DNA of 64,000 nt from Haoranjiania flava (lineage in GTDB: Bacteria > Bacteroidota > Bacteroidia > Chitinophagales > Chitinophagaceae), in NCBI RefSeq assembly GCF_025631005.1, contig NZ_JAOTPL010000008.1:62001-126000 (forward strand), given 5' to 3'. The notes beneath the pieces were generated by a model. It had not been told where the DNA came from. It worked only from the letters and a program-made list of their open reading frames with translations, and made no database searches. This document shows, piece by piece, positions 34,980-44,723 of this stretch. The position numbers and the translations under genes are program-made. Within the stretch, counting starts at the first letter, position 1. Every line of letters starts with the position of its first letter.

Positions 34980-35783
34980 ATGCATACAATACTCGTAGCC
35001 ACAGATTTTTCCGCTTCGGCAAAGAATGCCTCCGAATATGCCATTGACCTGGCAAAACACCTGCATACCTCCGTGGAACTGGTGCATGCATTTGATGTGC
35101 CGTTTACTTTTTCCGATTCGGGTATGCAATACATAGATATTGAGGAAATTGAAAAGAATACCCAGGAATCTCTTGTAGCAGAAGTGGAAAGGCTCAAAGA
35201 ATTAAACCCCTCTGTAGAAGTAACATTTCAATCGTGTATCGGCAGGATCATCGATTGTATCAACGATATTTCTTCGCGTATAAAACCATGCCTGATCGTA
35301 TTTGGCATGAGCGGCGAGAACGACAGCTTTCTTTGGGGAAGTACCGCCGTTACTGCCTTGCGCTCCTTTGATGTACCCGTTTTGATTGTACCTAAAAATG
35401 CTAAATGGGCCGGTGTACAGCATCTTTGCTATGCGGTGAATTATCAGAAAGTAAATGAGAACACGCCATTTCATTACATTAAAGAATGGGCAAAATTATT
35501 TTCAGGTCAATTAACGGTGTTTAACGTGCATAAGGTTGATGAATACGCCGAGCCTCCTGCCAACCTCAAAGAAGCTCTGAAAGATATGAACCCGCGGTAC
35601 GAATCCTGGGAGTCTGATAATTTTGAAATAGGCATGCAGAACTTTCTTTCAGCTAATAACTTCGACTGGCTGGTGATCATTCCCCAGAAGCACGGCTTTT
35701 TCGACAGGCTCAGGCACAACAGCCGCAGCAGGCAGATTACCAAAGTAAGTTCTATCCCGGTATTATCTTTTTACGAAAAGTAA
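34980..35783 (+). CDS. Universal stress protein, tandem UspA domains
   Basis: The protein has 267 residues. Domain one (about 1-140) begins TILVATDFSASAKNASEYAI and ends with the ATP-loop-like GMSGENDSFLWGSTAVTAL and FDVPVLIVP. Domain two (about 145-267) keeps the fold but has a degenerate loop ending LRHNSRSRQITKVSSIPVLSF. Usp proteins are cytoplasmic stress and energy sensors. No stress regulon neighbour is visible, and a promoter for it cannot be fixed. Confidence 0.9.
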   Translation: MHTILVATDFSASAKNASEYAIDLAKHLHTSVELVHAFDVPFTFSDSGMQYIDIEEIEKNTQESLVAEVERLKELNPSVEVTFQSCIGRIIDCINDISSRIKPCLIVFGMSGENDSFLWGSTAVTALRSFDVPVLIVPKNAKWAGVQHLCYAVNYQKVNENTPFHYIKEWAKLFSGQLTVFNVHKVDEYAEPPANLKEALKDMNPRYESWESDNFEIGMQNFLSANNFDWLVIIPQKHGFFDRLRHNSRSRQITKVSSIPVLSFYEK

Positions 35784-35823
35784 TATTAACGTTCGTTTCG
35801 GGGATGTAAGAACTTTCTTTTTG

Positions 35824-35831
35824 TATTTTTG
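35824..35831 (+). promoter_or_regulatory. -7 promoter box for the DUF3467 gene
   Basis: TATTTTTG fits TAnnTTTG and ends 14 nt before the ATG at 35846, which implies a very short leader. No -33 element is clear. Confidence 0.35.
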
Positions 35832-35845
35832 TTGAAAAGAAAATT

Positions 35846-36163
35846 ATGGACAATAATCAGGAGAACAACCCTAACCAATTGAATATTGAGATCAGCGAAG
35901 AAGTTGCAGAAGGCAATTATTCCAACCTGGCGATCATTACACACAGCCATGCAGAGTTTATACTTGACTTTGTGAATGTAATGCCGGGAACACCCAAAAG
36001 CAAAGTAAAATCAAGAATTATACTCGCTCCCATGCATGCTAAAAGGCTCATGCGCGCTATTGTTGATAATGTAAATAACTACGAAGCACAACACGGCACT
36101 ATCAACGATCTGCAGGACATAGAGTTGCCGCTGAACTTTGGCGGGCCTGCGGCACAGGCTTAG
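35846..36163 (+). CDS. DUF3467 family protein
   Basis: The protein has 105 residues. QLNIEISEEVAEGNYSNLA followed by ITHSHAEFILDFV and the segment APMHAKRLMRAIVDNVNNYE is the DUF3467 signature. The family is common in Bacteroidota, small and cytoplasmic, and its function is unknown. It precedes pruA by 77 nt; co-transcription is possible but not shown. Confidence 0.9.
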   Translation: MDNNQENNPNQLNIEISEEVAEGNYSNLAIITHSHAEFILDFVNVMPGTPKSKVKSRIILAPMHAKRLMRAIVDNVNNYEAQHGTINDLQDIELPLNFGGPAAQA

Positions 36164-36240
36164 CAATTACACGTACCTTCATTCACCCGTGCAAGCAATG
36201 ATACCGGGTGGATTATCAATTTAAAATATAAACTGCAAAT

Positions 36241-37878
36241 ATGAACTTAGGTTATTTTAATTATCCTCAGCCGGCAAATGAGCCGGTACAGCACTATGCT
36301 CCCGGCTCTCCCGAAAGGGCAGCCCTTAAAAAGGCGTTATCAGATGCCAGGCAAACAACATTAGATATTCCTATGGTTATTGGAGGAGAATTTGTAAAAA
36401 CCGCTAAAAAGGTTTCCATCCATCCTCCGCATGAAATAGGCCATACATTAGGGCATTATTACGAAGGCGGCGAGCAGGAGATCAATGCAGCTATTGACGC
36501 AGCCTTGCAGGCAAAAGAAAGCTGGGAAAATATGTCCTGGGAAGACCGCGCAGGCATATTTCTTAAAACCGCTGACCTTATTGCAACCAAATACCGTTAC
36601 CAGTTCAATGCAGCTACCATGCTGGGTCAGAGCAAGAATGCTTACCAGGCAGAAATAGACAGCGCCTGCGAACTGATAGATTTTTTAAGATATAATGTGC
36701 ATTTCCTCAGCGAGATCTACAGGCAGCAGCCCGTATCCTCGCCCGGTGTACACAACCGAACCGAATGGCGTGCACTGGAAGGTTTTGTGCTGGCCTTAAC
36801 GCCGTTTAACTTTACAGCTATTGCCGGCAACCTGCCCACAAGTGCGGCTATGTGCGGCAATACGGTTGTATGGAAAGTGTCTAACACACAGGTGTACAGC
36901 GCATCCTGGATTATGAAAATACTAATGGAAGCGGGCTTGCCTGCCGGCGTCATCAACCTGGTGTTTGTACCTGGTAGTACTTTGGGCAAAGTGGTGTTTT
37001 CGCATCCTGATTTTGCAGGCATACATTTTACAGGCTCCTCGGGCGTTTTTAACGAGATATGGAAAACGATCGGCGCCAACATGCAGGTTTATAAAACATA
37101 CCCGCGCATAGTAGGCGAGACCGGTGGAAAAGATTTTGTAATGGTGCACAAATCGGCTGATGTGGCCGTTACCGCTACAGCGCTGGCACGTGGCGCATTC
37201 GAATTCCAGGGACAGAAATGTTCTGCAGCATCCAGGGCTTACCTGCCATCCAACATAGCAGAAGACATCAAAGCAAAACTGCTGGAAATGGTGCAGTCTT
37301 TCAAAATGGGCGGCGTGGAAGATTTCGGCAACTTTATCAATGCCGTAATTGATGAAAAAAGCTTTGATAAAATAGCAGCCTATATAGACAGCGCATCGAA
37401 TGACGAAAAAGTAAAGATCATCGCAGGCGGAAAATATGATAAATCCAAAGGCTATTTTATAGAGCCTACCATCATAGAAACCTCCGATCCGGAATATGTG
37501 ACCATGTGTGAGGAGATATTCGGCCCCGTACTCACCATCTATGTGTATGATGCAGATAAATTTGAAGAAACGTTGAAACTGGTAAATGGTACTTCTCCCT
37601 ATGCGTTAACAGGCTCCATCATAGCGCGCGACAGGGATGCCATTGCATTGGCAACCTCGAAACTACGCCATGCTGCGGGCAATTTTTACATCAACGATAA
37701 GCCTACAGGAGCAGTAGTAGGACAGCAGCCGTTTGGCGGTGCGCGGGCTTCCGGCACCAACGATAAGGCAGGCAGCATGATCAATTTATACCGTTGGCTG
37801 AGTGCGCGGACCATTAAAGAAACCTTTGATCCGCCCGTGGATTACGGCTATCCTTTCCTTGCCAGCGACGAAGCATAA
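36241..37878 (+). CDS. pruA: L-glutamate gamma-semialdehyde dehydrogenase
   Basis: The protein has 545 residues, the usual length of the stand-alone P5C dehydrogenase. The aldehyde dehydrogenase core has NFTAIAGNLPTS, the Rossmann turn FTGSSGVFNEIW, the catalytic glutamate in IVGETGGKDFV and the nucleophile in FQGQKCSAASRAYLP. The C-terminal LRHAAGNFYINDKPTGAVVG is typical of this subfamily. It oxidises glutamate semialdehyde (from proline or ornithine) to glutamate with NAD. The proline dehydrogenase gene is not beside it. Confidence 0.95.
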   Translation: MNLGYFNYPQPANEPVQHYAPGSPERAALKKALSDARQTTLDIPMVIGGEFVKTAKKVSIHPPHEIGHTLGHYYEGGEQEINAAIDAALQAKESWENMSWEDRAGIFLKTADLIATKYRYQFNAATMLGQSKNAYQAEIDSACELIDFLRYNVHFLSEIYRQQPVSSPGVHNRTEWRALEGFVLALTPFNFTAIAGNLPTSAAMCGNTVVWKVSNTQVYSASWIMKILMEAGLPAGVINLVFVPGSTLGKVVFSHPDFAGIHFTGSSGVFNEIWKTIGANMQVYKTYPRIVGETGGKDFVMVHKSADVAVTATALARGAFEFQGQKCSAASRAYLPSNIAEDIKAKLLEMVQSFKMGGVEDFGNFINAVIDEKSFDKIAAYIDSASNDEKVKIIAGGKYDKSKGYFIEPTIIETSDPEYVTMCEEIFGPVLTIYVYDADKFEETLKLVNGTSPYALTGSIIARDRDAIALATSKLRHAAGNFYINDKPTGAVVGQQPFGGARASGTNDKAGSMINLYRWLSARTIKETFDPPVDYGYPFLASDEA

Positions 37879-37931
37879 GACAAGCATAATCACTATGTTT
37901 TGCACCGCTGCATTTAACCGTTGCAATTCTC

Positions 37932-37960
37932 TTTGGAATAAAAGTTTTTTATTAACTTCG
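37932..37960 (+). promoter_or_regulatory. Promoter for pdhB
   Basis: TTTG at 37932-37935 and TAACTTCG at 37953-37960, 17 nt apart, match the Bacteroidota -33/-7 pattern with one mismatch in the -7 box. The leader would be about 40 nt. Confidence 0.45.
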
Positions 37961-38005
37961 CCACGCGAATAAAAAAAATTGTATTAAAACTAATAACTAA
38001 TATTT

Positions 38006-38992
38006 ATGCGACAAATAGCTTTTCGTGAAGCCTTGCGTGAGGCAATGAGTGAGGAGATGAGAAGGGATGAGAATGTATTCTTAATGGGTGAGGAAGTTGC
38101 CGAATATAACGGAGCCTACAAAGTGAGCCAGGGCATGTTGGCCGAATTCGGTCCGAAAAGAGTGATCGATACGCCGATTGCTGAACTGGGCTTTGCTGCT
38201 ATTGGCGTAGGCGCAGCACAAAATGGCTTGCGTCCCGTGGTAGAATTTATGACCTGGAACTTTGCAGTTCTCGCCTTAGATCAGATACTGAATTCGGCTT
38301 CAAAAATGCTGGCAATGAGCGGCGGCCAGCTTGGCTGCCCCATCGTTTTCAGAGGGCCAAACGGCAGCGCCGGCCAGTTAGGCGCCCAGCACTCCACAGC
38401 TTTTGAGGCGTTGTATGCCAATATACCCGGATTGAAAGTTGTATCAGTGTCCAACGGTTATGACGCGAAAGGTTTATTAAAACAGGCTATCCGCTATGAA
38501 GAAGACCCGGTGATTTTTATGGAGAGCGAGGTGATGTATGGCGATAAGTCTGAAGTACCCGAAGAAGAATACTACATTGAGCTGGGTAAAGCTGATGTAA
38601 AAAGGCAGGGGAAAGATGTAACGATCGTATCTTTTAATAAAATGATGAAAGTAGCTTTAAAGGCTGCCGAAGAACTCGAAAAAGAAGGGGTGAGCGCGGA
38701 AGTAATAGATTTAAGAACAATCCGCCCGCTGGATTGGAGAACCGTTCTGGAAAGTGTGAAGAAAACAAACCGGCTGGTAATTGTGGAAGAGCAATGGCCG
38801 TTTGCGTCCGTAAGCTCTGAGGTGTCTTACAGGATCCAGAAAGAAGGCTTCGATTACCTGGATGCTCCTATCCGCCGCATTACTGCTGCAGATGCGCCTA
38901 TGCACTATGCACCTACACTGGTAGAAGCCTACCTGCCAAGCGTGGAAAGAACAGTGAAACTGGTGAAAGACGTGATGTATATGAAGAAATAA
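38006..38992 (+). CDS. pdhB: Pyruvate dehydrogenase E1 component, beta subunit
   Basis: The protein has 328 residues. It opens REALREAMSEEM and carries FLMGEEVAEYNGAYKVSQGM, IDTPIAELGFAAIGVGAA and RGPNGSAGQLGAQHS, the standard E1 beta blocks that build the thiamine diphosphate site with the alpha subunit. The C-terminal LRTIRPLDW is also typical. It decarboxylates pyruvate (or a related 2-oxoacid) and acetylates E2. It stands alone: the alpha subunit gene is not in the window. Confidence 0.95.
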   Translation: MRQIAFREALREAMSEEMRRDENVFLMGEEVAEYNGAYKVSQGMLAEFGPKRVIDTPIAELGFAAIGVGAAQNGLRPVVEFMTWNFAVLALDQILNSASKMLAMSGGQLGCPIVFRGPNGSAGQLGAQHSTAFEALYANIPGLKVVSVSNGYDAKGLLKQAIRYEEDPVIFMESEVMYGDKSEVPEEEYYIELGKADVKRQGKDVTIVSFNKMMKVALKAAEELEKEGVSAEVIDLRTIRPLDWRTVLESVKKTNRLVIVEEQWPFASVSSEVSYRIQKEGFDYLDAPIRRITAADAPMHYAPTLVEAYLPSVERTVKLVKDVMYMKK

Positions 38993-39013
38993 TACAGCAA
39001 ACTATATGTAAAG

Positions 39014-39042
39014 ATCCCGGTAGTTTTTTGCCGGGATTTTTT
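39014..39042 (+). terminator. Terminator after pdhB
   Basis: ATCCCGG (39014-39020) pairs with CCGGGAT (39031-39037) around a 10-nt loop and is followed by a T run. Confidence 0.85.
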
Positions 39043-39140
39043 TGTGATGATGTGTGATGGATATTCACGAATGGTAAATTATTTATTTCCGGTAAAACGT
39101 GTAGCAATTATTTTTAGTAACTTGCTTTAAAATCATATAC

Positions 39141-39458
39141 ATGCTATTAACTACTACAACTTTCGTGGAAGGGCATCCGGTAAAAGAACATAAAGGGATT
39201 GTATTTGGTGAGACAATAATCGGCGCCAATATTGTGAAAGACCTGTTTGCTTCCGTGCGCGATATTGTTGGCGGAAGATCCGGTTCTTATGAAGGCGTGC
39301 TGACGGAAGCACGCGAGACTTCTTTGCGTGAAATGGAACAGAGGGCGGCGCAAATGGGCGCCAATGCTGTCATTGGAATTGATGTGGATTATGAAGTTTT
39401 GGGTTCAGGCGGCAGCATGCTGATGGTGAGTGTTTCAGGAACTGCTGTGGTAATTTAA
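39141..39458 (+). CDS. YbjQ family (heavy-metal-binding-like) protein
   Basis: The protein has 105 residues, typical for YbjQ/DUF74. KGIVFGETIIGANIVKD, then GGRSGSYEGVLTEARE and GANAVIGIDVDYEVLG are the conserved blocks. The family forms pentamers; its physiological role is unsettled. It is cytoplasmic and stands alone between the pdhB terminator and a repeat stretch. Confidence 0.92.
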   Translation: MLLTTTTFVEGHPVKEHKGIVFGETIIGANIVKDLFASVRDIVGGRSGSYEGVLTEARETSLREMEQRAAQMGANAVIGIDVDYEVLGSGGSMLMVSVSGTAVVI

Positions 39459-39477
39459 TTTCTGCATCTGTTTAATT

Positions 39478-39742
39478 TTTTCCACGCAAAGAGAAGGAAG
39501 CTAAGGTGCGAAGAGGATTGAACTTTTATATTAATCACACTAATCTTTGCGAATTCTCAGCGTTCCCCTTAGCGCCCTCTGCGAGAAGGTTGAATTATTT
39601 TTCCACGCAAAGCGCGCAAAGAGAAGAATCAAAGAACGCTAAGATTGTATCAATGCCGCAAAGCGTCGTTCTTGCGCACAAGTTAGCGCCCTCTGCGAGA
39701 AACCTGAATTATTTTTCCACGCCAAGCGCGCAAAGAGAAGAA
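39478..39742. repeat. Dispersed CGCAAAG-type tandem repeats
   Basis: The gene-free stretch 39459-39819 holds three copies of a motif beginning TTTTTCCACGCAAAG (near 39478, 39598 and 39713), the last two in a ~115-bp tandem unit with TTAGCGCCCTCTGCGAGAA. The rest of the stretch has no signal. Similar decayed copies appear near 28401 and 52220. Confidence 0.7.
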
Positions 39743-39819
39743 GCTAAGGCCGCGGAGGATATTTAACCTCACTTTACTCTGTGTGAAACCTGTATGCTAT
39801 TTTACCACGCAAACCTTGA

Positions 39820-41727
39820 TTACAGCGTTTCTTTCAGCCAGGAGAAAAATTCTCTCTGCCAAAGGAGGCCATTCTGCGGCTTCAATACCCAGTGATTCTC
39901 ATCCGGGAAGACCAGCAGCTTGCTTTTGATCCCTCTCAACTGCGCAGCCTGGAATGCCTGCTGCCCCTGCTCAAAAGGTACGCGGTAGTCTTTTTCGTTT
40001 TGTATAATGTAGATAGGCGTGTTCCATTTATCTACAAAGTTGCTCGGCGATTGCGCATAGGTATACTGTATGCTTTCATCATCTTTTTGCCAGTACGGAC
40101 CGCCCAATTCCCAGTTTGCAAACCACATTTCTTCTGTAGTACCATACATGCTTCTAAAATCAAATACACCATTATGTGCAATAAATGTCTTAAACCGGTT
40201 GTTGTGCAAGCCTGCTAATTTAAACACGGAATATCCTCCGAAACTGGCGCCAATTGCGCCCCTCCGCCCTGTATCCACAAATTTTTCCTTAGACAGATCA
40301 TCAATGGCAGCGAGGTAATCATCTATCACCTGGCCGCCCCAGTCTTTGCTGATCTGTTCATTCCAGGCAGTGCCAAAACCGGGCATGCCGCGCCTGGATG
40401 GCAATAGTACAATATATCCCTGGGCAGCCATCACCTGTACGTTCCACCGGAAGGAATAAAATTGTGTAAGCGCAGATTGCGGGCCGCCTTCGCAGTATAG
40501 CAGCACAGGATATTTTTTGTTTGGGTCAAAATCCGGCGGGTACACGATCCACTCCATCATTCTTTTGTTATCGGTAGTTTTTATCCAACGGCGCTCTGTT
40601 TGAGAAGGAACAATATTTTTGTAAATATCATCATTCACATGTGTAAGCTGCATTAGCTTGCCTGTGGCAAGATTTACTTTAAAGATTTCAGCAGCACGGT
40701 TAAAATCTTCTTTCATCACCACCAGTTCGGAACCCGTTTCGCCAATGATGCTTTTGATATTGAAATCACCTTTGGTTAATTGTTTTATCACAGGTGTAGC
40801 TTTGGTTAGCCCGATATCATTTACGCTAAACAACTGCAAAGTGCCGTCAACAGGTGCAATGAAGAAAATATTTCTGCCGTCTTCAGCCCATTTAAAATTA
40901 TCCACATGTATGTGATCTGCATGGCCGGTAAGGTTGATGGTATTTTTTCCGTGCATCACTACAATGTCCTGTTTATCGGCTTCGTAGCCGTCGCGCTTCA
41001 TTTGCAGCCATGCCAGTATTCCCTGCCTGCCAAAGTCCGGAGCAACGTCATAACCTTTGTTTGCGTGCGTGAGATTGGTGGTTTTGCCAGTTGATAAGTT
41101 GTAGCTAAAAATATCTGTGTTGGTGCTTAGTGCGTATTCGGTACCATACTTTTTCTTGCTTACGTAAAGAATGTTTTTACTGTCCGGCGACCAGATAAAA
41201 TCTTCATCGCCGCCAAAAGGTTGTTGCGGTGCAAAGAATGGCTCCCCCGGCATAATATCTTTTTTCTCACCGGCAACGCCATCTTTATAAGGAGCGTAGA
41301 ATACATGCGAAAAATTTCCGTTGAAATATTTGTCCCAATGCCTGTAATTCAGAGAAGTGTAGACCTGCCCGGTAGTTTTATCAAGGTCTTCATACCTGTC
41401 TTTGCCCATCACATTTTCCAGCCTTACCTCTTCGCTGCTTAAAATAAAATGCCCGTTTGGCGATATGCGGTCATTGGCCATAAATTCAAACTTGTCCGTT
41501 ACTTCTTCTGGCGTACCGCCGTTGATAAAGATCCTGTATGTTTTTTTATTGATTTTATTATCCTGCATATCTGGCAGGGATACTTCATACAAAACATACC
41601 GCTTGTCTTTAGACAAGCCCAAGCCGCTTACCCTGCCTAACTTCCAGAGTATTTCCGGTGTAAATTTAGTTTGTGCTCCGGCACTCATACTTATTACCAT
41701 TGCTAATGTAAAAAATAAAAATCTCAT
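39820..41727 (-). CDS. S9 family (prolyl oligopeptidase-like) secreted peptidase
   Basis: The protein has 635 residues from the ATG at 41727, which opens a signal peptide ending MSAGAQ; an upstream in-frame start at 41760 adds 11 residues before the signal and is unlikely. The N-terminal ~370 residues form a WD40/TolB-like beta-propeller (DEDFIWSPDSKNILYVSKK and similar strands). The C-terminal alpha/beta-hydrolase has GASFGGYS (nucleophile), NEKDYRVP (Asp) and DENHWV (His). It should cleave short peptides in the periplasm or outside. It is a single gene. Confidence 0.92.
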   Translation of the reverse strand: MRFLFFTLAMVISMSAGAQTKFTPEILWKLGRVSGLGLSKDKRYVLYEVSLPDMQDNKINKKTYRIFINGGTPEEVTDKFEFMANDRISPNGHFILSSEEVRLENVMGKDRYEDLDKTTGQVYTSLNYRHWDKYFNGNFSHVFYAPYKDGVAGEKKDIMPGEPFFAPQQPFGGDEDFIWSPDSKNILYVSKKKYGTEYALSTNTDIFSYNLSTGKTTNLTHANKGYDVAPDFGRQGILAWLQMKRDGYEADKQDIVVMHGKNTINLTGHADHIHVDNFKWAEDGRNIFFIAPVDGTLQLFSVNDIGLTKATPVIKQLTKGDFNIKSIIGETGSELVVMKEDFNRAAEIFKVNLATGKLMQLTHVNDDIYKNIVPSQTERRWIKTTDNKRMMEWIVYPPDFDPNKKYPVLLYCEGGPQSALTQFYSFRWNVQVMAAQGYIVLLPSRRGMPGFGTAWNEQISKDWGGQVIDDYLAAIDDLSKEKFVDTGRRGAIGASFGGYSVFKLAGLHNNRFKTFIAHNGVFDFRSMYGTTEEMWFANWELGGPYWQKDDESIQYTYAQSPSNFVDKWNTPIYIIQNEKDYRVPFEQGQQAFQAAQLRGIKSKLLVFPDENHWVLKPQNGLLWQREFFSWLKETL

Positions 41728-41832
41728 TATGTATATTGCGTTATGGTTTGCAAAATTCATGTAGGCAACTCATAGAGTTAAACTGCCTTAGCATGAAACA
41801 CAACAAATATAATGCTTTTAGGCTTGCCTGTA

Positions 41833-42684
41833 TTATTTGAAATCCTGCAGGGTGTTTCTTACACTATGCAGATAGTGGCCGCCAAATAAAATAGCATGTA
41901 CCAGCAGGGGGTATAGCTGAGTCAGCGGAAGGCGTTGCCGCCATCCCGGCTCTAAAGGGTAGGCGGCATTGTAGGCTTCATAAAATGCACGGTCAAAGCC
42001 TCCGAAAAGCCTGGTCATGCCCAGGTCCATTTCCCTGTGTCCATAATAAACCGCAGGGTCATAAATTGCAGCATTGCCATTTGCTGCCACACAGAAGTTG
42101 CCTGACCAGAGATCTCCATGCAGCAATGCAGGAGCTTCTTCGGGAAAAAGATTGCCCGCTTCTTTGCATAGTTTTTCTGCCTGCAATACATCCGTTTTAT
42201 TGAAATGGCCGCTGTCATAAAGCTGGCGTACCAAAGGCAGGATGCGCATTCCGCCATAAAATTGCTGCCAGCTTGTTGTTTGTTCATTGCTTTGAATTAT
42301 GCTGCCTATGTAATTGTTTTCGTACCAGCCAAAACAGGCATCAGGCTTTTTATGCATTTCTGCAAGCGCAGTGCCGAAGCTTTGCCAGAAGTGCTTTTGC
42401 GGCGATCCTTTTTCAATGAAGTTCATTAGCAGGTATTGTTTGCCCGCCGCTTCGCCATGTTTTAAAACTTCCGGCACTGTAAGTGAAAAGTGTTTTCTCA
42501 GCGCAGTAAGCCCTTCAGCTTCCTTTCGGAACATCTCCGGGAAAGCTGCGCTGTCATTTACTTTCAGGAAAAAAATTTCATCAGCAGTTTGCAGGCGATA
42601 TGTTTTATTGATGTCGCCGCCATACACGGGCAGATGGTTTATTACTTGTAACCCGATGGCTGAAATTATTTGCTGTACGTCCAT
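41833..42684 (-). CDS. Fructosamine kinase family protein
   Basis: The protein has 283 residues from the ATG at 42684; the frame also allows a TTG 12 nt upstream. The kinase-like fold shows the glycine-poor N-lobe (YGGDINKTYRLQT), the catalytic loop LLHGDLWSGNF and the metal site YDPAVYYGHREMDLGMTRLF. Those two are diagnostic of fructosamine-3-kinase proteins. They repair glycated amines or phosphorylate related ketosamines, with ATP. It lies 30 nt upstream of the barrel protein gene's end on the same strand, perhaps cotranscribed after it. Confidence 0.9.
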   Translation of the reverse strand: MDVQQIISAIGLQVINHLPVYGGDINKTYRLQTADEIFFLKVNDSAAFPEMFRKEAEGLTALRKHFSLTVPEVLKHGEAAGKQYLLMNFIEKGSPQKHFWQSFGTALAEMHKKPDACFGWYENNYIGSIIQSNEQTTSWQQFYGGMRILPLVRQLYDSGHFNKTDVLQAEKLCKEAGNLFPEEAPALLHGDLWSGNFCVAANGNAAIYDPAVYYGHREMDLGMTRLFGGFDRAFYEAYNAAYPLEPGWRQRLPLTQLYPLLVHAILFGGHYLHSVRNTLQDFK

Positions 42685-42714
42685 GTTATCCTGCAAAAAG
42701 TAGTGTTGTGATAG

Positions 42715-43272
42715 TTAATTTAACCTGAAACGGTAGCCGACGGAGAAGCCTACAGGGCTGAACTCATTCTTAAATTCCACACCTTTTTGCTGCTTAAGGT
42801 ATGTTCTGTATGCTTCTGGCTCATCACCCCTGACAGGTACATTCAAAGCCAATGAAATATAATGTTTCCTGATGCCGTTGCCCGGATACCAGTCTACACC
42901 TGCACCAAATGTCGGCGCGTAAAACGCCTTGCTGAGATTGTGGGCATCTTTAATCACTACTGTGGAATTATTGCCATACATGGCTGTCAGAAAAGGTACT
43001 ACGCGACTGGTTTCATTTATAAAGAATCTTCCCTTCAGCCCCGCGTTGTAACTGAATCCTAAGAGATTGTAACCGCCACCGGCGAACAGGCCTATATTCT
43101 TTTGCGGATAAAAAAGAAGGTTGGCGCCGATGTTGCCATACTCAAATCCCACACCGATACCCAGGTTGATTTTTTCAGTTTCAGGAGAGTTTATATCCTC
43201 TGCCATTAGTTGTGCATTCAACTGAAAACAACTTAAAAAAATAAACAGAAATACTGCGTAATACTTTTTCAT
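42715..43272 (-). CDS. Outer membrane beta-barrel protein of unknown role
   Basis: The protein has 185 residues with a signal peptide ending QLNAQ. The mature part alternates glycine-rich and aromatic strands (GIGVGFEYGNIGANLLFYP, GLFAGGGYNLLGF) and ends FSVGYRFRLN, the usual terminal strand of an 8-strand barrel. No catalytic motif is visible. It lies 30 nt upstream of the fructosamine kinase gene. Confidence 0.8.
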   Translation of the reverse strand: MKKYYAVFLFIFLSCFQLNAQLMAEDINSPETEKINLGIGVGFEYGNIGANLLFYPQKNIGLFAGGGYNLLGFSYNAGLKGRFFINETSRVVPFLTAMYGNNSTVVIKDAHNLSKAFYAPTFGAGVDWYPGNGIRKHYISLALNVPVRGDEPEAYRTYLKQQKGVEFKNEFSPVGFSVGYRFRLN

Positions 43273-43346
43273 TAAAAAAGGTTTTTATAAGATAAAATGT
43301 TAACCCTTTAAAATTACGCTACAATATTTACATATTCAAAAAAATA

Positions 43347-44660
43347 TTAAAACATAAATTGTGTCCTGAGCGTGAAGATATTGTCTTTTACATCCTGCTC
43401 GAAGCCCGCGATGCTGGTTGCTTCATTTCTGATATGATCATACCAGAATAGAATCTTTAAGTGATTGTTGATGTGCCTCAGAAAGCCCATGCCTATTGTG
43501 TTATAGCGTATATCAGCTTTGGAGAGGCCATAGGTTTTATCAATTTCCCGGCCACTGACTTTGGTGTTGGGGTCGTACCAGTCGTACTTCAGTACCAACT
43601 GGTTTTTTTTGCCTGCAATATTCTGTACCAGGTTAAAATAAGCGCCGTCAAAAGGACGGGTGTATAGGGGTTGTTTTATGTTATTGTTTACAGGGTAACT
43701 GCCGGGAGTAGAGGAGTGGTCTTTAGTTCCTGTTTGCAATCCAAAAATATATTCTGCCCTCATTTCTGTTTTCCAGTTCTTTGAAGCGGTTTCTATTGCT
43801 ATATCAGCGCCGTAATATTTGCGTGGTGCAAACTTTTGGGTATTATCGCCGCTTTGCAGCTGCATGCCCCAGGTATTGCCGGTTTGTTGCATAGCATAAT
43901 ATTCAGGCGCTTCGCTTACAATGCCGCCCAACAAAGCGCTGACGCCGCCGCCTATGGCCAGGTTGTTTAAAGGAGCTATTTCCACAGGTTTTGCAGAGAG
44001 CCTGGTAACGATGTCTTTTTTATTGTCGAATTCTCTTGGTCCTGAAAGTCCCTGGCCGTTATAAACTGCAAAATCTAACTGCACATGCTTTAAAAAGTTT
44101 TTGGCCTTACGCGGGTTAATGGAAAGTTCAACTCCCAGGTCGCGCTCGGTCTTCATCAATATCTGCGACATGCGCCCGCGCTCTGCTGCTTCTCTCTGGG
44201 AAGAACTTAATTGCAGCTCAAAGCCAAAAGGCCGCGCCATCACGCCTGCGGTCAAAGAAAACAAATGCAGCTTGTTTTCGTAATACCTTCCCCAGAAATC
44301 CCTGATATTCACGCCCTGCTCTGTACCATCGAACTGGAAAACAAAAAATGTAGCGGGCGAACCATCTTTGTGAAAGTGCACATAGTCTGCCCTTAAGCGT
44401 CCTCTCCTCAACCTGAAGCGGTTATCCGAATTTTCTGCAAAAGCGCCGCCCTGGTAATCTGCATCCACGCCCTTTTGCTGCGCTACTTGAAACTGCGGTT
44501 GCATGTACCCTGAGAAAGAAAGGTTGCTTACTTCATCATCAATGATCTTTACCTGCCTGCCTTTTAAAACTATGGTATCTACTACGTCTGTAAGTAAGCG
44601 CTGGCTATATCCGCTGATCACTGAGAATAACAAAAAAGTGAATAAAACTGCGTACTTCAT
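43347..44660 (-). CDS. OprO/OprP-type phosphate-selective porin
   Basis: The protein has 437 residues from the ATG at 44660 (MKYAVLFTFLL), with a signal peptide ending SGYSQ; an upstream frame extension to 44705 is ignored. GYMQPQFQVAQQKG, RLRRGRLRADYV and FWGRYYENKLHLFSLTAGVM match the OprP porin fold. It ends TLRTQFMF, a typical last barrel strand. Phosphate or pyrophosphate passage is the family assignment; actual selectivity cannot be read. It may act with any PstS-like protein, but they are not neighbours. Confidence 0.85.
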   Translation of the reverse strand: MKYAVLFTFLLFSVISGYSQRLLTDVVDTIVLKGRQVKIIDDEVSNLSFSGYMQPQFQVAQQKGVDADYQGGAFAENSDNRFRLRRGRLRADYVHFHKDGSPATFFVFQFDGTEQGVNIRDFWGRYYENKLHLFSLTAGVMARPFGFELQLSSSQREAAERGRMSQILMKTERDLGVELSINPRKAKNFLKHVQLDFAVYNGQGLSGPREFDNKKDIVTRLSAKPVEIAPLNNLAIGGGVSALLGGIVSEAPEYYAMQQTGNTWGMQLQSGDNTQKFAPRKYYGADIAIETASKNWKTEMRAEYIFGLQTGTKDHSSTPGSYPVNNNIKQPLYTRPFDGAYFNLVQNIAGKKNQLVLKYDWYDPNTKVSGREIDKTYGLSKADIRYNTIGMGFLRHINNHLKILFWYDHIRNEATSIAGFEQDVKDNIFTLRTQFMF

Positions 44661-44723
44661 CTCAGAAAGTTTTAAATTTTTAAGGATGGCAAAAGTACAA
44701 AACACGCAATTGTAACTGAAATT

